From JBBDIK01 sp964640385 (GTDB lineage Bacteria; Actinomycetota; UBA4738; JBBDHU01), in contig CAZXFL010000009.1 in assembly GCA_964640385.1 (NCBI GenBank), positions 1 to 64,000 of the forward strand: 64,000 bases of DNA. Reading direction: 5' to 3'. Under the pieces are notes generated by a model that worked only from the letters and a program-made list of their open reading frames with translations, was not told where the DNA came from and made no database searches. Numbering within the stretch: the first letter of the stretch is position 1; every line of letters begins with the position of its first letter. Position numbers and translations under genes: made by a program. Shown piece by piece: positions 33,615-41,520 of this stretch.

Positions 33615-33627
33615 TATCATCGCGACC
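33615..33627 (+). promoter_or_regulatory. -10 box of a leaderless promoter (TATCAT)
   Basis: TATCAT (33615-33620), 7 nt before ATG 33628. Confidence 0.5.
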
Positions 33628-33984
33628 ATGCCTCGAGAGCACGTGCGCGCCCGGATGTGGGAGCAGGACGGTCGCTGGCGGGCCACCATCGACGGCCCGT
33701 TCGGCAAGACCTACTCGGCCGCGACGCGCGATGCGTGCTTCGCCTCCCTTCGGCGCGCGGCCGGACGTGACGCGATCCTGACCGTCGAGGTGTCGCCGCG
33801 GCTTGCCGGCGTGGCGGAGGCCGCCAAGATCATGGGGTGGGACAAGCGCCGGGTCGTCACCTATCTGGATCGAGGGACGTTCCCGGCTCCGATCGTCTCC
33901 CTGGCTTCTGGCCGGGTGTGGCGCGCCGCCGACGTCGAGGCCTACGCCCGTCTGTGGCACGGCCGGCGGAAGGGGCGCCCTTGA
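33628..33984 (+). CDS. small helix-turn-helix protein with N-terminal strand domain
   Basis: A 118-aa protein. The C-terminal half (GVAEAAKIMGWDKRRVVTYL, then GRVWRAADVEAYARLW) resembles the excisionase/AlpA-like winged helix that reads short DNA sites. The N-terminal half (VRARMWEQDGRWRATI, TYSAATRDACFASLRRA) has the strand-strand-strand-helix look of HicB-type domains. Together they suggest a DNA-binding regulator, perhaps once part of a toxin-antitoxin or phage-type module, though no partner toxin is adjacent. The stop overlaps the next start. Confidence 0.6.
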   Translation: MPREHVRARMWEQDGRWRATIDGPFGKTYSAATRDACFASLRRAAGRDAILTVEVSPRLAGVAEAAKIMGWDKRRVVTYLDRGTFPAPIVSLASGRVWRAADVEAYARLWHGRRKGRP

Positions 33985-34628
33985 GTCGCCACCTGATCCT
34001 GATCCGACACGGCCGGGTGGACTTCTCGGCCCAAGCGTACCGCCTAAGCCCGCGCGGCCGTCAGTGGGACCCGCCGCTGGGTGAAGACGGTGCCCAACAG
34101 GCCCGGCTGCTGGCTGCGCGGTTGCTCTCCCTGGACGAACCGGCGGCCGTCTACGTTTCGCCCTTTCGCCGGTGCCTCGAGACGATCGCGCCGTTCGCGG
34201 AGAAGGCCGGCATCGAGCCGGTGGTCGACGAGGATCTCGGGGAAGTGTTCGTCGGAGACTGGGAGGGCAAGTCCTTCGAGGAGATCGTCGCCGACGACGA
34301 GGAGCTCGCCCGGAAGTTCCGTGAGGCGGAGGTGCTCTTCTCGATGTCGGGCGGGGAGAGCGGCGACGAGCTCCGGGAGCGTGTCCGTCCAGCGGTCGAG
34401 CGGGTCATCCGTGCGCATCCGGAAGGAGATGTCTACGTGATCTCCCACGGCGGGGTCATCAACGCGTACATCACCGGACTTCTGGACTTCCCTCACGACA
34501 TGCTCTACTTGCCGGACAACACCTCGCTCAACACGGTGATCATCGACGGCGACGAGCACCGCGTCAAGTTCCTCAACGACGTGCGGCACCTCACGAGTCC
34601 GGAGCTGTTCGGGGCCTCAGGCGCGTGA
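33981..34628 (+). CDS. histidine phosphatase family protein
   Basis: Phosphoglycerate-mutase-like phosphatase, 215 aa. Seen: the catalytic LILIRHGR at the N-terminus, VYVSPFRRCLETIAPF, GDWEGKSFEE with the general acid/base region, and the second His in VISHGGVINAYI. The only start that leaves the RHG motif near the N-terminus is TTG 33981, which overlaps the previous stop (TTGA), so translation is coupled. Substrate unknown. Confidence 0.85.
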   Translation: MSRHLILIRHGRVDFSAQAYRLSPRGRQWDPPLGEDGAQQARLLAARLLSLDEPAAVYVSPFRRCLETIAPFAEKAGIEPVVDEDLGEVFVGDWEGKSFEEIVADDEELARKFREAEVLFSMSGGESGDELRERVRPAVERVIRAHPEGDVYVISHGGVINAYITGLLDFPHDMLYLPDNTSLNTVIIDGDEHRVKFLNDVRHLTSPELFGASGA

Positions 34629-35281
34629 ACGGGCCGGCGAGCCTGCCCAGGTTCGTCCTGGCGCTGGGGGTCGCTTCCCTGCTTGCCGCGTGTCCGGGCA
34701 GAGGTTCCACGCCCTCCGGAACGGCTACAGTCCCCAGCCCGCCGCCCGCCGCCACCTCATCGCCTTCAACCCGCTCCGAACCGCCCGAGCGCACACCGCC
34801 GCGGCTACGGCGCGACATCTCGACGGATACCTATGTTGTCCGCGGGGCGACGCCCGCGCAGATCGTTGCTTCCATCCGCCGCCGCGGTCCGGGGAAGTTC
34901 TGGGCCCAGACCCAGTGGAGCATCGGATGGAACTACGACACGGCCGAGGTCGGATCCTCGTGCCGCACGGATGCAGTAGTCGTCACCTTGAACCTGAGGT
35001 TCCTGTTCCCCCGCTGGAAAGCCCCGACAGGCACGTCGCCAGCGACGCGCGCATGGTGGCGCCGGACCCTTGCCGAACTGCACGGGCACGAGGGCGGTCA
35101 CCGGGCCATCGCGGAGCGCGCATCGCGGAACGTGCTAAACGCCCTCGACCGCCTCGGAGGGTTCTCCGACTGCGGTCGGCTGCGCCACATCGCCGACGCG
35201 CACGCGCGAGCTGCGTACCGCCGGGGGGTTGCACACCAGCGTATCTACGATCGCGCGACCGATCACGGGAGGAGCCAGTGA
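34625..35281 (+). CDS. DUF922-type secreted metallopeptidase-like lipoprotein
   Basis: A 218-aa exported protein: signal peptide with lipobox LLAAC, a Pro/Ser/Thr-rich linker (about 25-60), then a DUF922-like domain with IRRRGPGKFWAQTQW, VVVTLNLRFLFPRW and ELHGHEGGHRAIAERA, whose HEGGH is a zinc-binding HExxH. DUF922 members are predicted zinc proteases; activity has not been shown as far as I know. GTG 34625 overlaps the phosphatase stop. Confidence 0.7.
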   Translation: MNGPASLPRFVLALGVASLLAACPGRGSTPSGTATVPSPPPAATSSPSTRSEPPERTPPRLRRDISTDTYVVRGATPAQIVASIRRRGPGKFWAQTQWSIGWNYDTAEVGSSCRTDAVVVTLNLRFLFPRWKAPTGTSPATRAWWRRTLAELHGHEGGHRAIAERASRNVLNALDRLGGFSDCGRLRHIADAHARAAYRRGVAHQRIYDRATDHGRSQ

Positions 35282-35296
35282 ATCGGCAGGCGGGGA

Positions 35297-35324
35297 TATA
35301 CTCTCGCTCCCGAAGGAGGTCTCG
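35297..35324 (+). promoter_or_regulatory. -10 box and strong SD of the SCP-2 gene
   Basis: TATACT (35297-35302) is a consensus-like -10, followed by AAGGAGGT (35313-35320), a near-perfect SD, 4 nt before ATG 35325. Confidence 0.6.
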
Positions 35325-35702
35325 ATGAAGTTCCTCAGCGAAGAGTGGGCGAACACCCTGAAGGATCTCGTGAACGCGAGTGACGAGTTCAAGCAGGTTG
35401 CCGCGAAGACCAGCACGAAGATCCAGCAGATCGTGACCGATGCCCCGGACGGGGACATCCACTACTGGATCACGCTGGACGGTGGAGTGATCGACGTCGG
35501 CGTGGGGGATATCGCCGACGCCGAGATCACGATCACCGAGGACTACGAGACCGCCGCCGCCCTCGCGAAGGGCGAGCTGTCGGGAGTCGCCGCCTACATG
35601 GGCGGCAAGATCCAGATCTCCAACATCATGAAAGCGATGTCGCTGCAGACCCCGCTGACGGCACTCGCGCCGATCATCCGCCGTGTCGAGTGCGAGTACT
35701 GA
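35325..35702 (+). CDS. SCP-2 sterol-transfer-like protein
   Basis: A 125-aa protein with the SCP-2 fold pattern: FLSEEWANTLKDLVNASDEFKQ, then DIHYWITLDGGVIDVGVGD, ADAEITITEDYETAAALAKGEL and AYMGGKIQISNIMKAM. SCP-2 domains bind lipids; soluble bacterial copies have unknown ligands. ATG 35325 was chosen for its strong SD; the frame is open further upstream. It is convergent with, and directly abuts, the thioesterase gene. Confidence 0.82.
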   Translation: MKFLSEEWANTLKDLVNASDEFKQVAAKTSTKIQQIVTDAPDGDIHYWITLDGGVIDVGVGDIADAEITITEDYETAAALAKGELSGVAAYMGGKIQISNIMKAMSLQTPLTALAPIIRRVECEY

Positions 35703-36143
35703 TCATGGCTCGCGGGGCGGCAGGACGACGAACGTCGCGCTGGCCCGGGCGACGAGCTGTTCATCGTCGTCGACGAGGTCGGCCTCGCCGTACCCCATCC
35801 GCTGGCCGAGGTGCAGCGAGCGTCCGCGACCGATCAGCCGGCCGCCAGCGCGAACCATCCCGAGGTAGTGCACGTCGAGCTGCGCCGTGACGTGCGTGAA
35901 ACCGGGGCGGAGCCGCGTGCGGACCGCGATGCCGATAGCCGCGTCCGCGACCGACGCGATGGCGCCGCCGTGCGCGATCTCGGAGGGGTTCAGGTGGTGC
36001 GGCTGCACCTCCATCGTGCACTCGGCCGTGCCGTCACCGAGCGACGTCAGCCGGATCCCCGCCCACGTGTGGAAGGGCGAGGTGTCGATGCGCTCCTGGA
36101 TGGCGGCCAGCGCCTGGGCGTCCGGCTCCTGTGTCTCGTCCAC
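35703..36143 (-). CDS. PaaI-type hotdog thioesterase
   Basis: A 146-aa acyl-CoA thioesterase of the hotdog fold: SPFHTWAGIRLTSLGDG, AECTMEVQPHHLNPSEIAHGGAIASVADAA (HGG motif over the central helix), and TAQLDVHYLGMVRAGG. PaaI relatives hydrolyse aryl- or short acyl-CoA. GTG 36141-36143 follows GGAGGAAG on this strand. Substrate unknown. Confidence 0.83.
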   Translation of the reverse strand: MDETQEPDAQALAAIQERIDTSPFHTWAGIRLTSLGDGTAECTMEVQPHHLNPSEIAHGGAIASVADAAIGIAVRTRLRPGFTHVTAQLDVHYLGMVRAGGRLIGRGRSLHLGQRMGYGEADLVDDDEQLVARASATFVVLPPREP

Positions 36144-36183
36144 GATCGGCTTCCTCCGTGCGGATGGTGTTCACTGTAGCGTC

Positions 36184-36384
36184 ATGGAACCGAAAGAGAT
36201 CTGGGAACTCATCGTCAAGGCAGACGAGAAGCTCAAGTACGCCACCGACGACCGATCGGCGGTGCGCGCCGACCAGGCCCGTGAGCTCCTCGAGACGGCG
36301 CTCCGCGAGGCCGAGGCGATCTGCAACGACGCGCTCGCCGATCAGGCACGCACGCGGCTCCTGGACCTCGCGGGCGAAGACTGA
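36184..36384 (+). CDS. small helical protein
   Basis: A 66-aa acidic, all-helical protein (PKEIWELIVKADEKLKYA, then ADQARELLETALREAEAI and ADQARTRLLDLAGED). No domain was recognised; the two amphipathic helices resemble a single tetratricopeptide-like hairpin. CACTGT, 6 nt before the ATG, fits the leaderless pattern weakly. Codon use matches neighbours. Confidence 0.55.
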   Translation: MEPKEIWELIVKADEKLKYATDDRSAVRADQARELLETALREAEAICNDALADQARTRLLDLAGED

Positions 36385-36387
36385 AGG

Positions 36388-36416
36388 TTGCCAAAACCGC
36401 CGCCAGCGGTGAGAAT
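36388..36416 (+). promoter_or_regulatory. promoter of the DAHP synthase leader
   Basis: TTGCCA (36388-36393), 17-bp spacer, GAGAAT (36411-36416). The transcript would start just before the leader-peptide ATG at 36425. Confidence 0.55.
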
Positions 36417-36424
36417 GAACGCCA

Positions 36425-36478
36425 TGAGCAGGTACTTCGACTTCGGTTGGTTCTACTTCGGGCGCTGCCCGGCGTAGC
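36425..36478 (+). CDS. aromatic-rich leader peptide (attenuator)
   Basis: A 17-codon frame, MSRYFDFGWFYFGRCPA, with two Tyr, four Phe and one Trp in nine consecutive codons (4-12). It lies directly before an intrinsic terminator and the DAHP synthase gene, the arrangement of ribosome-mediated attenuators of amino-acid operons. Slow translation of Tyr, Phe or Trp codons would change RNA folding downstream. ATG 36425 is 8 nt after the -10, so the peptide mRNA is probably leaderless. Confidence 0.8.
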
Positions 36479-36534
36479 CTGCTGTCGAAGAGAAGCACCG
36501 CAGGAGACCCCGGGCGAGAACCCCGGGGTTTTTC
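36468..36534 (+). terminator. attenuator terminator with competing antiterminator
   Basis: ACCCCGGG (36508-36515), 7-nt loop, CCCGGGGT (36523-36530) and TTTTT form an intrinsic terminator 36 bp before the DAHP synthase ATG. GCCCGG (36468-36473, at the end of the leader frame) can instead pair with CCGGGC (36511-36516), the 5' arm of the terminator, as an antiterminator. A short GGGC/GCCC hairpin (36461-36471) would compete with the antiterminator. Confidence 0.75.
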
Positions 36535-36570
36535 ATTGCTCGGGGCTGCCCGGCCGAACAGGAGGACACG

Positions 36571-37593
36571 ATGGTGGTGGTGATGAAGGTAGGCGCGTCG
36601 GAACTGGACATCGAGCGCGTCACGGACATGGTGCACAAAGCGGGCGGCGAGACGCATATCGTGAAGGGCGAGCTTCGCTCGATCGTTGCGCTGATCGGTG
36701 ACACGGAGCGCTTCATGGACCTCCCGCTGTCGACGCTGTCCGGCGTCGAGACGATCCAGCGGATCGGCAAGCCGTACAAGCTCGTTGCGCGCGAACTGCA
36801 TCAAGCGCCGACGACGGTCAAGGTGGGCCCGACGTCGATCGGACGCGAATCGTTCACGTACATCGCCGGACCGTGCGCGGTCGAGACCCCTGCGCAGGCG
36901 CTGGCTGCCGCGAACGCCGCCAAGGCCGCCGGTGCCACCGTGCTGCGGGGCGGTGCGTACAAGCCGCGGACCTCGCCCTACTCCTTCCAGGGTCTCGGCA
37001 AGCCGGGACTCGAGATCCTCGCCGAGTGCCGGGAGGCCACGGGCCTGCCGGTCATGACCGAAGTGGTCGAGGCCCGGGACGTGGAGCATGTTGCGGCCGT
37101 CGCAGACGCGCTGCAGATCGGGACGCGCAACATGCAGAACTTCTCGCTCTTGACCGAGGCCGGGAAGGCCGGCAAGCCGGTCATGCTCAAACGCGGGTTC
37201 TCGTCGACGGTGGAGGAGTGGTTGATGGCCGCCGAGTACATCGCACGCGAGGGCAACCAGGACATCATCCTGTGTGAACGCGGCATCCGGACGTTCGAGC
37301 CGTCGACGCGTAACACCCTGGATCTGGGTGGCATGCTCGTCGCGCAGAAAGAGAGTCACCTGCCGGTCATCGTCGACCCGTCGCATGCGACCGGACGTCG
37401 CGACTTGGTCGAACCGATGGCGCGCGCGGCGCTGGCGGCGGGCGCGGACGGGGTCATGATCGACGTCCACGACAACCCCAGCGAGGCGCTGTGCGACGGG
37501 CCGCAGGCGCTCCTGCCGGACGAGCTCACGCGCCTGGGCGCGGAACTCGCGGCGCTGGCGACGGCCGTCGGCCGCCCCATGAACACGGTCTAG
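36571..37593 (+). CDS. aroF: 3-deoxy-7-phosphoheptulonate synthase (DAHP synthase)
   Basis: First shikimate-pathway enzyme: condenses phosphoenolpyruvate and erythrose-4-phosphate. The 340-aa protein has the N-terminal ferredoxin-like domain of type I-beta enzymes (about 1-70, MKVGASELDIERVTDMV, with VALIGDTERF) and then the KDO8P/DAHP synthase barrel: YIAGPCAVET, LRGGAYKPRTSPYSFQG, TEVVEARDVEHV, IGTRNMQNFSLL, MLKRGFSSTVEEWLMAAEYI, LCERGIRTFE, PVIVDPSHATGRRD. ATG 36571 follows AGGAGGA. Expression should be controlled by the upstream aromatic attenuator. Confidence 0.95.
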   Translation: MVVVMKVGASELDIERVTDMVHKAGGETHIVKGELRSIVALIGDTERFMDLPLSTLSGVETIQRIGKPYKLVARELHQAPTTVKVGPTSIGRESFTYIAGPCAVETPAQALAAANAAKAAGATVLRGGAYKPRTSPYSFQGLGKPGLEILAECREATGLPVMTEVVEARDVEHVAAVADALQIGTRNMQNFSLLTEAGKAGKPVMLKRGFSSTVEEWLMAAEYIAREGNQDIILCERGIRTFEPSTRNTLDLGGMLVAQKESHLPVIVDPSHATGRRDLVEPMARAALAAGADGVMIDVHDNPSEALCDGPQALLPDELTRLGAELAALATAVGRPMNTV

Positions 37594-38384
37594 AGGACCG
37601 GCGTCAGCTCCGCGATCACGCAGGAGGTTTTCCACCGGCTGAGCGACTCGGCGGGCGGGCCGGTGCGGCTGCGGCGCCGGTCGACCAGCACCTTGGCCGC
37701 TTCATCGAACTCGGGGCCGGTCTCGAGTAGGCGGACGTTGGCGTGGAACCGGTCGAGCGACGTATCTCGGCCCTTTCGCCGCGTGACCACCTGGAGTTGC
37801 TGCATGGTCTCGATGCCGGGGATGGTCTGTTCCTCCGGCCCCTGCTGCTTCTGCGAGAGCACGTAGATCTTGCCGCTGCGGTAGGCGAACCAGACCGGGA
37901 CGACGCGGTTGTCCTCCCACTCCTGCACGCCCTTCGGCCGCTGGTCGCTGCCGATCCAGATGATGTCGGACTTCTTGAGGCCCTCTTCGATCTCCTTCGG
38001 GAGATTCGTCTCTGCCGCCGCCAGGATCACGGGAACCTCGATCTCGCCGAGGATCTCGCCGTCGATGATGAACGAGACCAGATAGGTACCCTGCTCGTCG
38101 AGCAGCGCGTCGGAGACGTCGTCCAGGAGCCGGGTCTGTTCCATCCCCCCGCCCATGCGTGTGGCGATCGGGCCGCGGCGCCACACCAGGCGCCCGGACG
38201 GTCCGGTGAACCGGATCTCTTCGGATACGAACCCCGCGGGGACCTTGTAGGACCGGAAGAGCACGAAGGGCATGGGCCGGCCGGGGATCGCGGTGGAGTA
38301 GATGCCGGGCGAACCGTTCTCGCCCTGGGCGTCGAAGAGGCGCCGGTCGAGCACGTTCGCGTAGATGAGGTCGCCGATCTGCAT
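37590..38384 (-). CDS. uncharacterised two-part protein, split-barrel-like C-terminus
   Basis: A 264-aa protein with no certain family. The N-terminal half is strand-rich (FRSYKVPAGFVSEEIRFTGP, RLVWRRGPIATRMGGGMEQT, GTYLVSFIIDGEILGEIEV). The C-terminal half (RVVPVWFAYRSGKIYVLSQK, QLQVVTRRKGRDTSLDRFHA) resembles the flavin-nucleotide-binding split barrel of pyridoxamine-phosphate-oxidase-like proteins, but a cofactor site is not evident. ATG 38382-38384 is preferred because upstream residues look random; TATCCT lies 9 nt before it. The last 4 nt overlap aroF on the other strand. Confidence 0.6.
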   Translation of the reverse strand: MQIGDLIYANVLDRRLFDAQGENGSPGIYSTAIPGRPMPFVLFRSYKVPAGFVSEEIRFTGPSGRLVWRRGPIATRMGGGMEQTRLLDDVSDALLDEQGTYLVSFIIDGEILGEIEVPVILAAAETNLPKEIEEGLKKSDIIWIGSDQRPKGVQEWEDNRVVPVWFAYRSGKIYVLSQKQQGPEEQTIPGIETMQQLQVVTRRKGRDTSLDRFHANVRLLETGPEFDEAAKVLVDRRRSRTGPPAESLSRWKTSCVIAELTPVL

Positions 38385-38428
38385 CGGTCGGAAAGGATAC
38401 AGGCTGGCAGGCTCCTCAGGCCTCAGGA

Positions 38429-39592
38429 TTACGCGGTGCGGGCCATCCAGAGCATGGGTTCCTGGAGCTCGGGCATCGACGGGATGGAGTCGGGCGAGTC
38501 CCACATCGACGCCAGCATCGTCTCGCTCGTCTCGGCCGCGACCGCATCGCAGAATGCCCGTCCCAGGATGTACTGCTCCCGTTTCATGTCGATCCCCAGG
38601 AGCTGTTCGAAGACGGGGTCACCATGTTCATCCTCCCGGTAGCGGCGCATGGCCTCCTCGATCTGCGACGAGGCCGACAGCATGGCGCGGCCCACCGTGT
38701 GCATGACGTGCTCACCGTAGCCTTCGGCCGCCGCCATGAAGGACTGGATCCGATGCAGCTTCAGGCGCTGCTCATCGTCGAGGACGGCGCCGAACAGACC
38801 GTCGCCTCCCTGCAGGAACTCCTGTAGCGACTCGGGGTTGCCCATCGGGTCGAATTGTTCGAGCTGTTGCTGGAGTCCCGAGACATCGACCTCCAGCGTC
38901 GACATGAAGTCCCTGACCAGACCGAGCAGGTGATCGCGTACCCACGGCTGGGCGAACTCGAACCGATGCGCCACCTCGTGCAGCGCGACCCACTGGCGGA
39001 ACTCGGTCTGCGGGAGGCTCCAATCCCGTTCGAACGATGCGATGTTCGGCACGACGAACAGCAGCCGCCCCTGTCCGGGACGGGGCATGGCGACGTCGTA
39101 CTGGCCGAAGACCTGCTTCGCCATGGCCCCGAAGACGGCGCCGGCCTGCATCCCGAGGAGCAAGGGGATCACCTGGCCGAACCCGACTGCGAGCGGGCTC
39201 GCGTCGGCCCCTTCCGGAACCTCGGGCTGCCTCCGGAGGAATCCCTCGGAGACACGTTCCGAGGAGGGTTCGATGAGGTCTCGGAGACCGGTGATCGATG
39301 CCTCGACCCACTGTGCGCGCCGGACGGCTTCGACGGTCGCCATCTCGGAGGGCACCGAGAGCCCCGTCAGGGACGCGATCTGAAGTTCGGCGATCCGCAC
39401 CGCCTCGACGAATCCCTCCCGATCCTCGTCGGTGGGTGGCAGGTCCGGAGAAGGGCTCACGGCGGTCGCGACGCCGACCTGCCGGGCCAGCTCCCAGTTC
39501 ACCGGCCCGCTGGAGGAGGTCAGCAGGCGCTGGATCTCGCGGAACAGGGGGACGTCGGCGAACGGGTCGCCGCCGCCGGACTGATCGCTCAT
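38429..39592 (-). CDS. DUF2342 zinc metalloprotease-like protein
   Basis: A 387-aa protein of the actinobacterial DUF2342 (zinicin-like) family, sometimes labelled coenzyme F420 biosynthesis-associated. Seen: VNWELARQVGVATA, LTGLSVPS, PLLLGMQAGAVFGAMAKQVFGQYDVAMP, FVVPNIASFERDWSL and ALHEVAHRFEF with the HExxH motif. M. tuberculosis Rv3195 belongs here and sits beside YlbL-like and UPF0182 genes, as this copy nearly does. ATG 39590-39592 lies 6 nt after TACGAT on this strand. Confidence 0.85.
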   Translation of the reverse strand: MSDQSGGGDPFADVPLFREIQRLLTSSSGPVNWELARQVGVATAVSPSPDLPPTDEDREGFVEAVRIAELQIASLTGLSVPSEMATVEAVRRAQWVEASITGLRDLIEPSSERVSEGFLRRQPEVPEGADASPLAVGFGQVIPLLLGMQAGAVFGAMAKQVFGQYDVAMPRPGQGRLLFVVPNIASFERDWSLPQTEFRQWVALHEVAHRFEFAQPWVRDHLLGLVRDFMSTLEVDVSGLQQQLEQFDPMGNPESLQEFLQGGDGLFGAVLDDEQRLKLHRIQSFMAAAEGYGEHVMHTVGRAMLSASSQIEEAMRRYREDEHGDPVFEQLLGIDMKREQYILGRAFCDAVAAETSETMLASMWDSPDSIPSMPELQEPMLWMARTA

Positions 39593-39598
39593 GTCCCC

Positions 39599-39604
39599 AT
39601 CGTA
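39599..39604 (-). promoter_or_regulatory. -10 box of a leaderless promoter for the DUF2342 gene (TACGAT)
   Basis: TACGAT on the minus strand, 6 nt before the ATG at 39592. Confidence 0.5.
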
Positions 39605-39647
39605 GGTCGGCGCCGGCGGTTCGACACGGGCGGCGCAGCTCGTCGTC

Positions 39648-39660
39648 TACGATGACGCGC
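39648..39660 (+). promoter_or_regulatory. -10 box of a leaderless promoter for moaE (TACGAT)
   Basis: TACGAT (39648-39653), 7 nt before GTG 39661. It overlaps an in-frame ATG at 39652, which is therefore rejected as the start. About 44 bp separate it from the opposing DUF2342 -10. Confidence 0.5.
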
Positions 39661-40089
39661 GTGAACGAAGAGCGCTCCCTGATCCGCGTGTCCCGCGACG
39701 TGGTCGACCCCGCGGCGGCAGTGGCCGCAGTCGCCGATCCCGCCGCCGGGGCTACGTGCCTGTTCTGCGGGACCGTGCGGGACCACTCCGAGCGGGGGAC
39801 CGTGACCGGCCTGCGCTACGAGGCCTGGGCGGAACTGGCGGAGCGCCGGCTGCGTGAGATCGCCGATGAGATGTTCGCGGACTGGTCGCTCTGTCGCGTG
39901 GCGCTCTTGCATCGGTACGGGGACCTCGACCTCGGGGAGGTCTCGGTCGCGGTCGCGTGCTCGGCACCCCATCGGGCCGAGGCCTTCGACGCGTGCCGCC
40001 ACGGGATCGAACGGCTCAAGCAGGACGTTCCGATCTGGAAGCAGGAGCAGCTGGCGACCGGTCCGGCGCACTGGGTGATGGGCAGCTAG
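39661..40089 (+). CDS. moaE: molybdopterin synthase catalytic subunit
   Basis: Large subunit of molybdopterin synthase, which inserts two sulfurs into cyclic pyranopterin monophosphate. The 142-aa product has CLFCGTVRDHSERGTVTGLRYEAW, RVALLHRYGDLDLGEVSVAVACSAPHR, and the signature GIERLKQDVPIWKQE with the catalytic lysines. No other molybdenum-cofactor gene, including the sulfur-carrier moaD, is adjacent. The leaderless GTG 39661 is chosen. The stop overlaps the next GTG by one base. Confidence 0.92.
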   Translation: MNEERSLIRVSRDVVDPAAAVAAVADPAAGATCLFCGTVRDHSERGTVTGLRYEAWAELAERRLREIADEMFADWSLCRVALLHRYGDLDLGEVSVAVACSAPHRAEAFDACRHGIERLKQDVPIWKQEQLATGPAHWVMGS

Positions 40090-41093
40090 TGGCCCGCGAC
40101 CTCGCGATCGACCTGGGTTCGGCGAACACGCTCGTGTATCGCCTCGGCGAGGGCATCGTCTACAACGAACCCTCGGTGGTGGCGATGCGCGCCGGCCGGG
40201 TCATCGCCATCGGGAACGCGGCGTGGGGGGCGATCGACCGCTCTCCCGGTAATGTCCAAGCCTCGCGACCCCTCCGGACCGGAACCGTCCACGACTTCGA
40301 GGTCACCCAGCAGATGCTCCGTGCCATCTTCCAGCGCGTGGGCGTCACCCGGTTCCCGAAGCCCAACGTGCTGATCTGCTCTCCGTCGACAAGCACGCAG
40401 GTGGAACGCCGCGCGCTCGAGGAAGCGGGGAAGCGCGCCGGCGCGCGCCGGGTGGTCCTGGTCGAAGAACCGCTCGCGGCGGCGATCGGAGCCCGGCTCC
40501 CGGTGCACGAGCCGGTCGGGAACCTGATCGTCGACATCGGAGGCGGGATGTCGGAGATGGCTGTGATCTCGATGGGCGGGGTCGTCGACGGCCGGGCGAT
40601 CGGGGTCGGCGGTTTCGATCTGGACGCCGCGATCCAGGAGCACGTCCGGAACCTCTACGGGGTGGTCATCGGCGACAAGACCGCGGAGCGGATCAAGATG
40701 GCGATCGGCTCCGCTTACCCGACGGCGGGCGGCACCCGGGCGGTCCGGGTTCGAGGCCGGGAGGCGGACTCCGGGGGCCCGCGAGACCTCGAACTCACCG
40801 AGGACGAGATCCGCGAAGCGATGTCGGGGCCGGTCCTCGAGATCGTCGGCGCCGCTCGCGAGACCCTGGCGGAGGCACCGCCCGAGCTCACCCACGACGT
40901 CCTAGAGACCGGGATGTTCCTGACCGGCGGCGGAGGCATGCTGCGGGGGATGGATATGTTGCTGGCCCGCGAGTGCGAGGTCCCCGTACAGCTGACGGAA
41001 CACCCGCTCGACACCGTGGTGATGGGCGCGGGGATCCTCTTGCAGGATCTCCCGTCCTATCGCTCCACGCTGCAGTTGCAGCGAAGCCGCTAG
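40089..41093 (+). CDS. MreB/actin-like ATPase
   Basis: A 334-aa bacterial actin homologue: phosphate-1 loop AIDLGSANTLVY, VYNEPSVVAM, LICSPSTSTQVERRAL, VLVEEPLAAAIGA, phosphate-2 loop LIVDIGGGMSEMAVI, GDKTAERIKMAIGSAYP, and FLTGGGGMLRGMD. These fit MreB, which positions wall synthesis. There is no mreC or mreD beside it, so it may be a second, stand-alone MreB-type protein rather than the elongasome copy. GTG 40089 overlaps the moaE stop. Confidence 0.87.
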   Translation: MARDLAIDLGSANTLVYRLGEGIVYNEPSVVAMRAGRVIAIGNAAWGAIDRSPGNVQASRPLRTGTVHDFEVTQQMLRAIFQRVGVTRFPKPNVLICSPSTSTQVERRALEEAGKRAGARRVVLVEEPLAAAIGARLPVHEPVGNLIVDIGGGMSEMAVISMGGVVDGRAIGVGGFDLDAAIQEHVRNLYGVVIGDKTAERIKMAIGSAYPTAGGTRAVRVRGREADSGGPRDLELTEDEIREAMSGPVLEIVGAARETLAEAPPELTHDVLETGMFLTGGGGMLRGMDMLLARECEVPVQLTEHPLDTVVMGAGILLQDLPSYRSTLQLQRSR

Positions 41094-41112
41094 GGGCCGC
41101 CTCCGGAACGGC

Positions 41113-41460
41113 TCAGGCGCCTGACAGGTACTTGGTCAGCTGCCCGCCGACGATCTTGACCAACAGCCACAGACTTCCGGCGATCGCCGCCCCGACCGCC
41201 CCGACCAACAGGATCAGCCAGAGGATGGCCAGGAGGCGCCGCTTCGCGCCGGTCACGTGGTCGACCTTGCCTTCGTAGGTGAACGGGACCGAGGCCTCGG
41301 CCGTGGCGGTTGCGGCGTCGAAGCCGCCAGCGGAGTCGGGCGCGCCCGTCCGCCGGACCGCTCCCCCGAGCGGGTTCCCGTTGATACGCGACGTCAGTAC
41401 CCAGCCGGCCGCTCCGAGGGCGGCCAGCACCGTACCGAACAGGAACCCGGCGATATCCAC
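41113..41460 (-). CDS. two-helix membrane protein
   Basis: A 115-aa protein with an N-terminal helix (FLFGTVLAALGAAGWVL), a polar Ala/Thr-rich middle, and a second helix (LLAILWLILLVGAVGAAIAGSLWLL). No family recognised. GTG 41458-41460; TAAAGT lies 9 nt upstream on this strand. It is divergent from the YlbL-like gene with 60 bp between starts. Confidence 0.6.
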   Translation of the reverse strand: MDIAGFLFGTVLAALGAAGWVLTSRINGNPLGGAVRRTGAPDSAGGFDAATATAEASVPFTYEGKVDHVTGAKRRLLAILWLILLVGAVGAAIAGSLWLLVKIVGGQLTKYLSGA

Positions 41461-41508
41461 GACCCGGTCACTTTAGACGGTCCGGGCAGCCTTCCGCTGC
41501 AACGCCCG

Positions 41509-41520
41509 TACGATGGCTGG
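41509..41520 (+). promoter_or_regulatory. -10 box of a leaderless promoter (TACGAT)
   Basis: TACGAT (41509-41514), 6 nt before GTG 41521, no SD. Confidence 0.5.
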
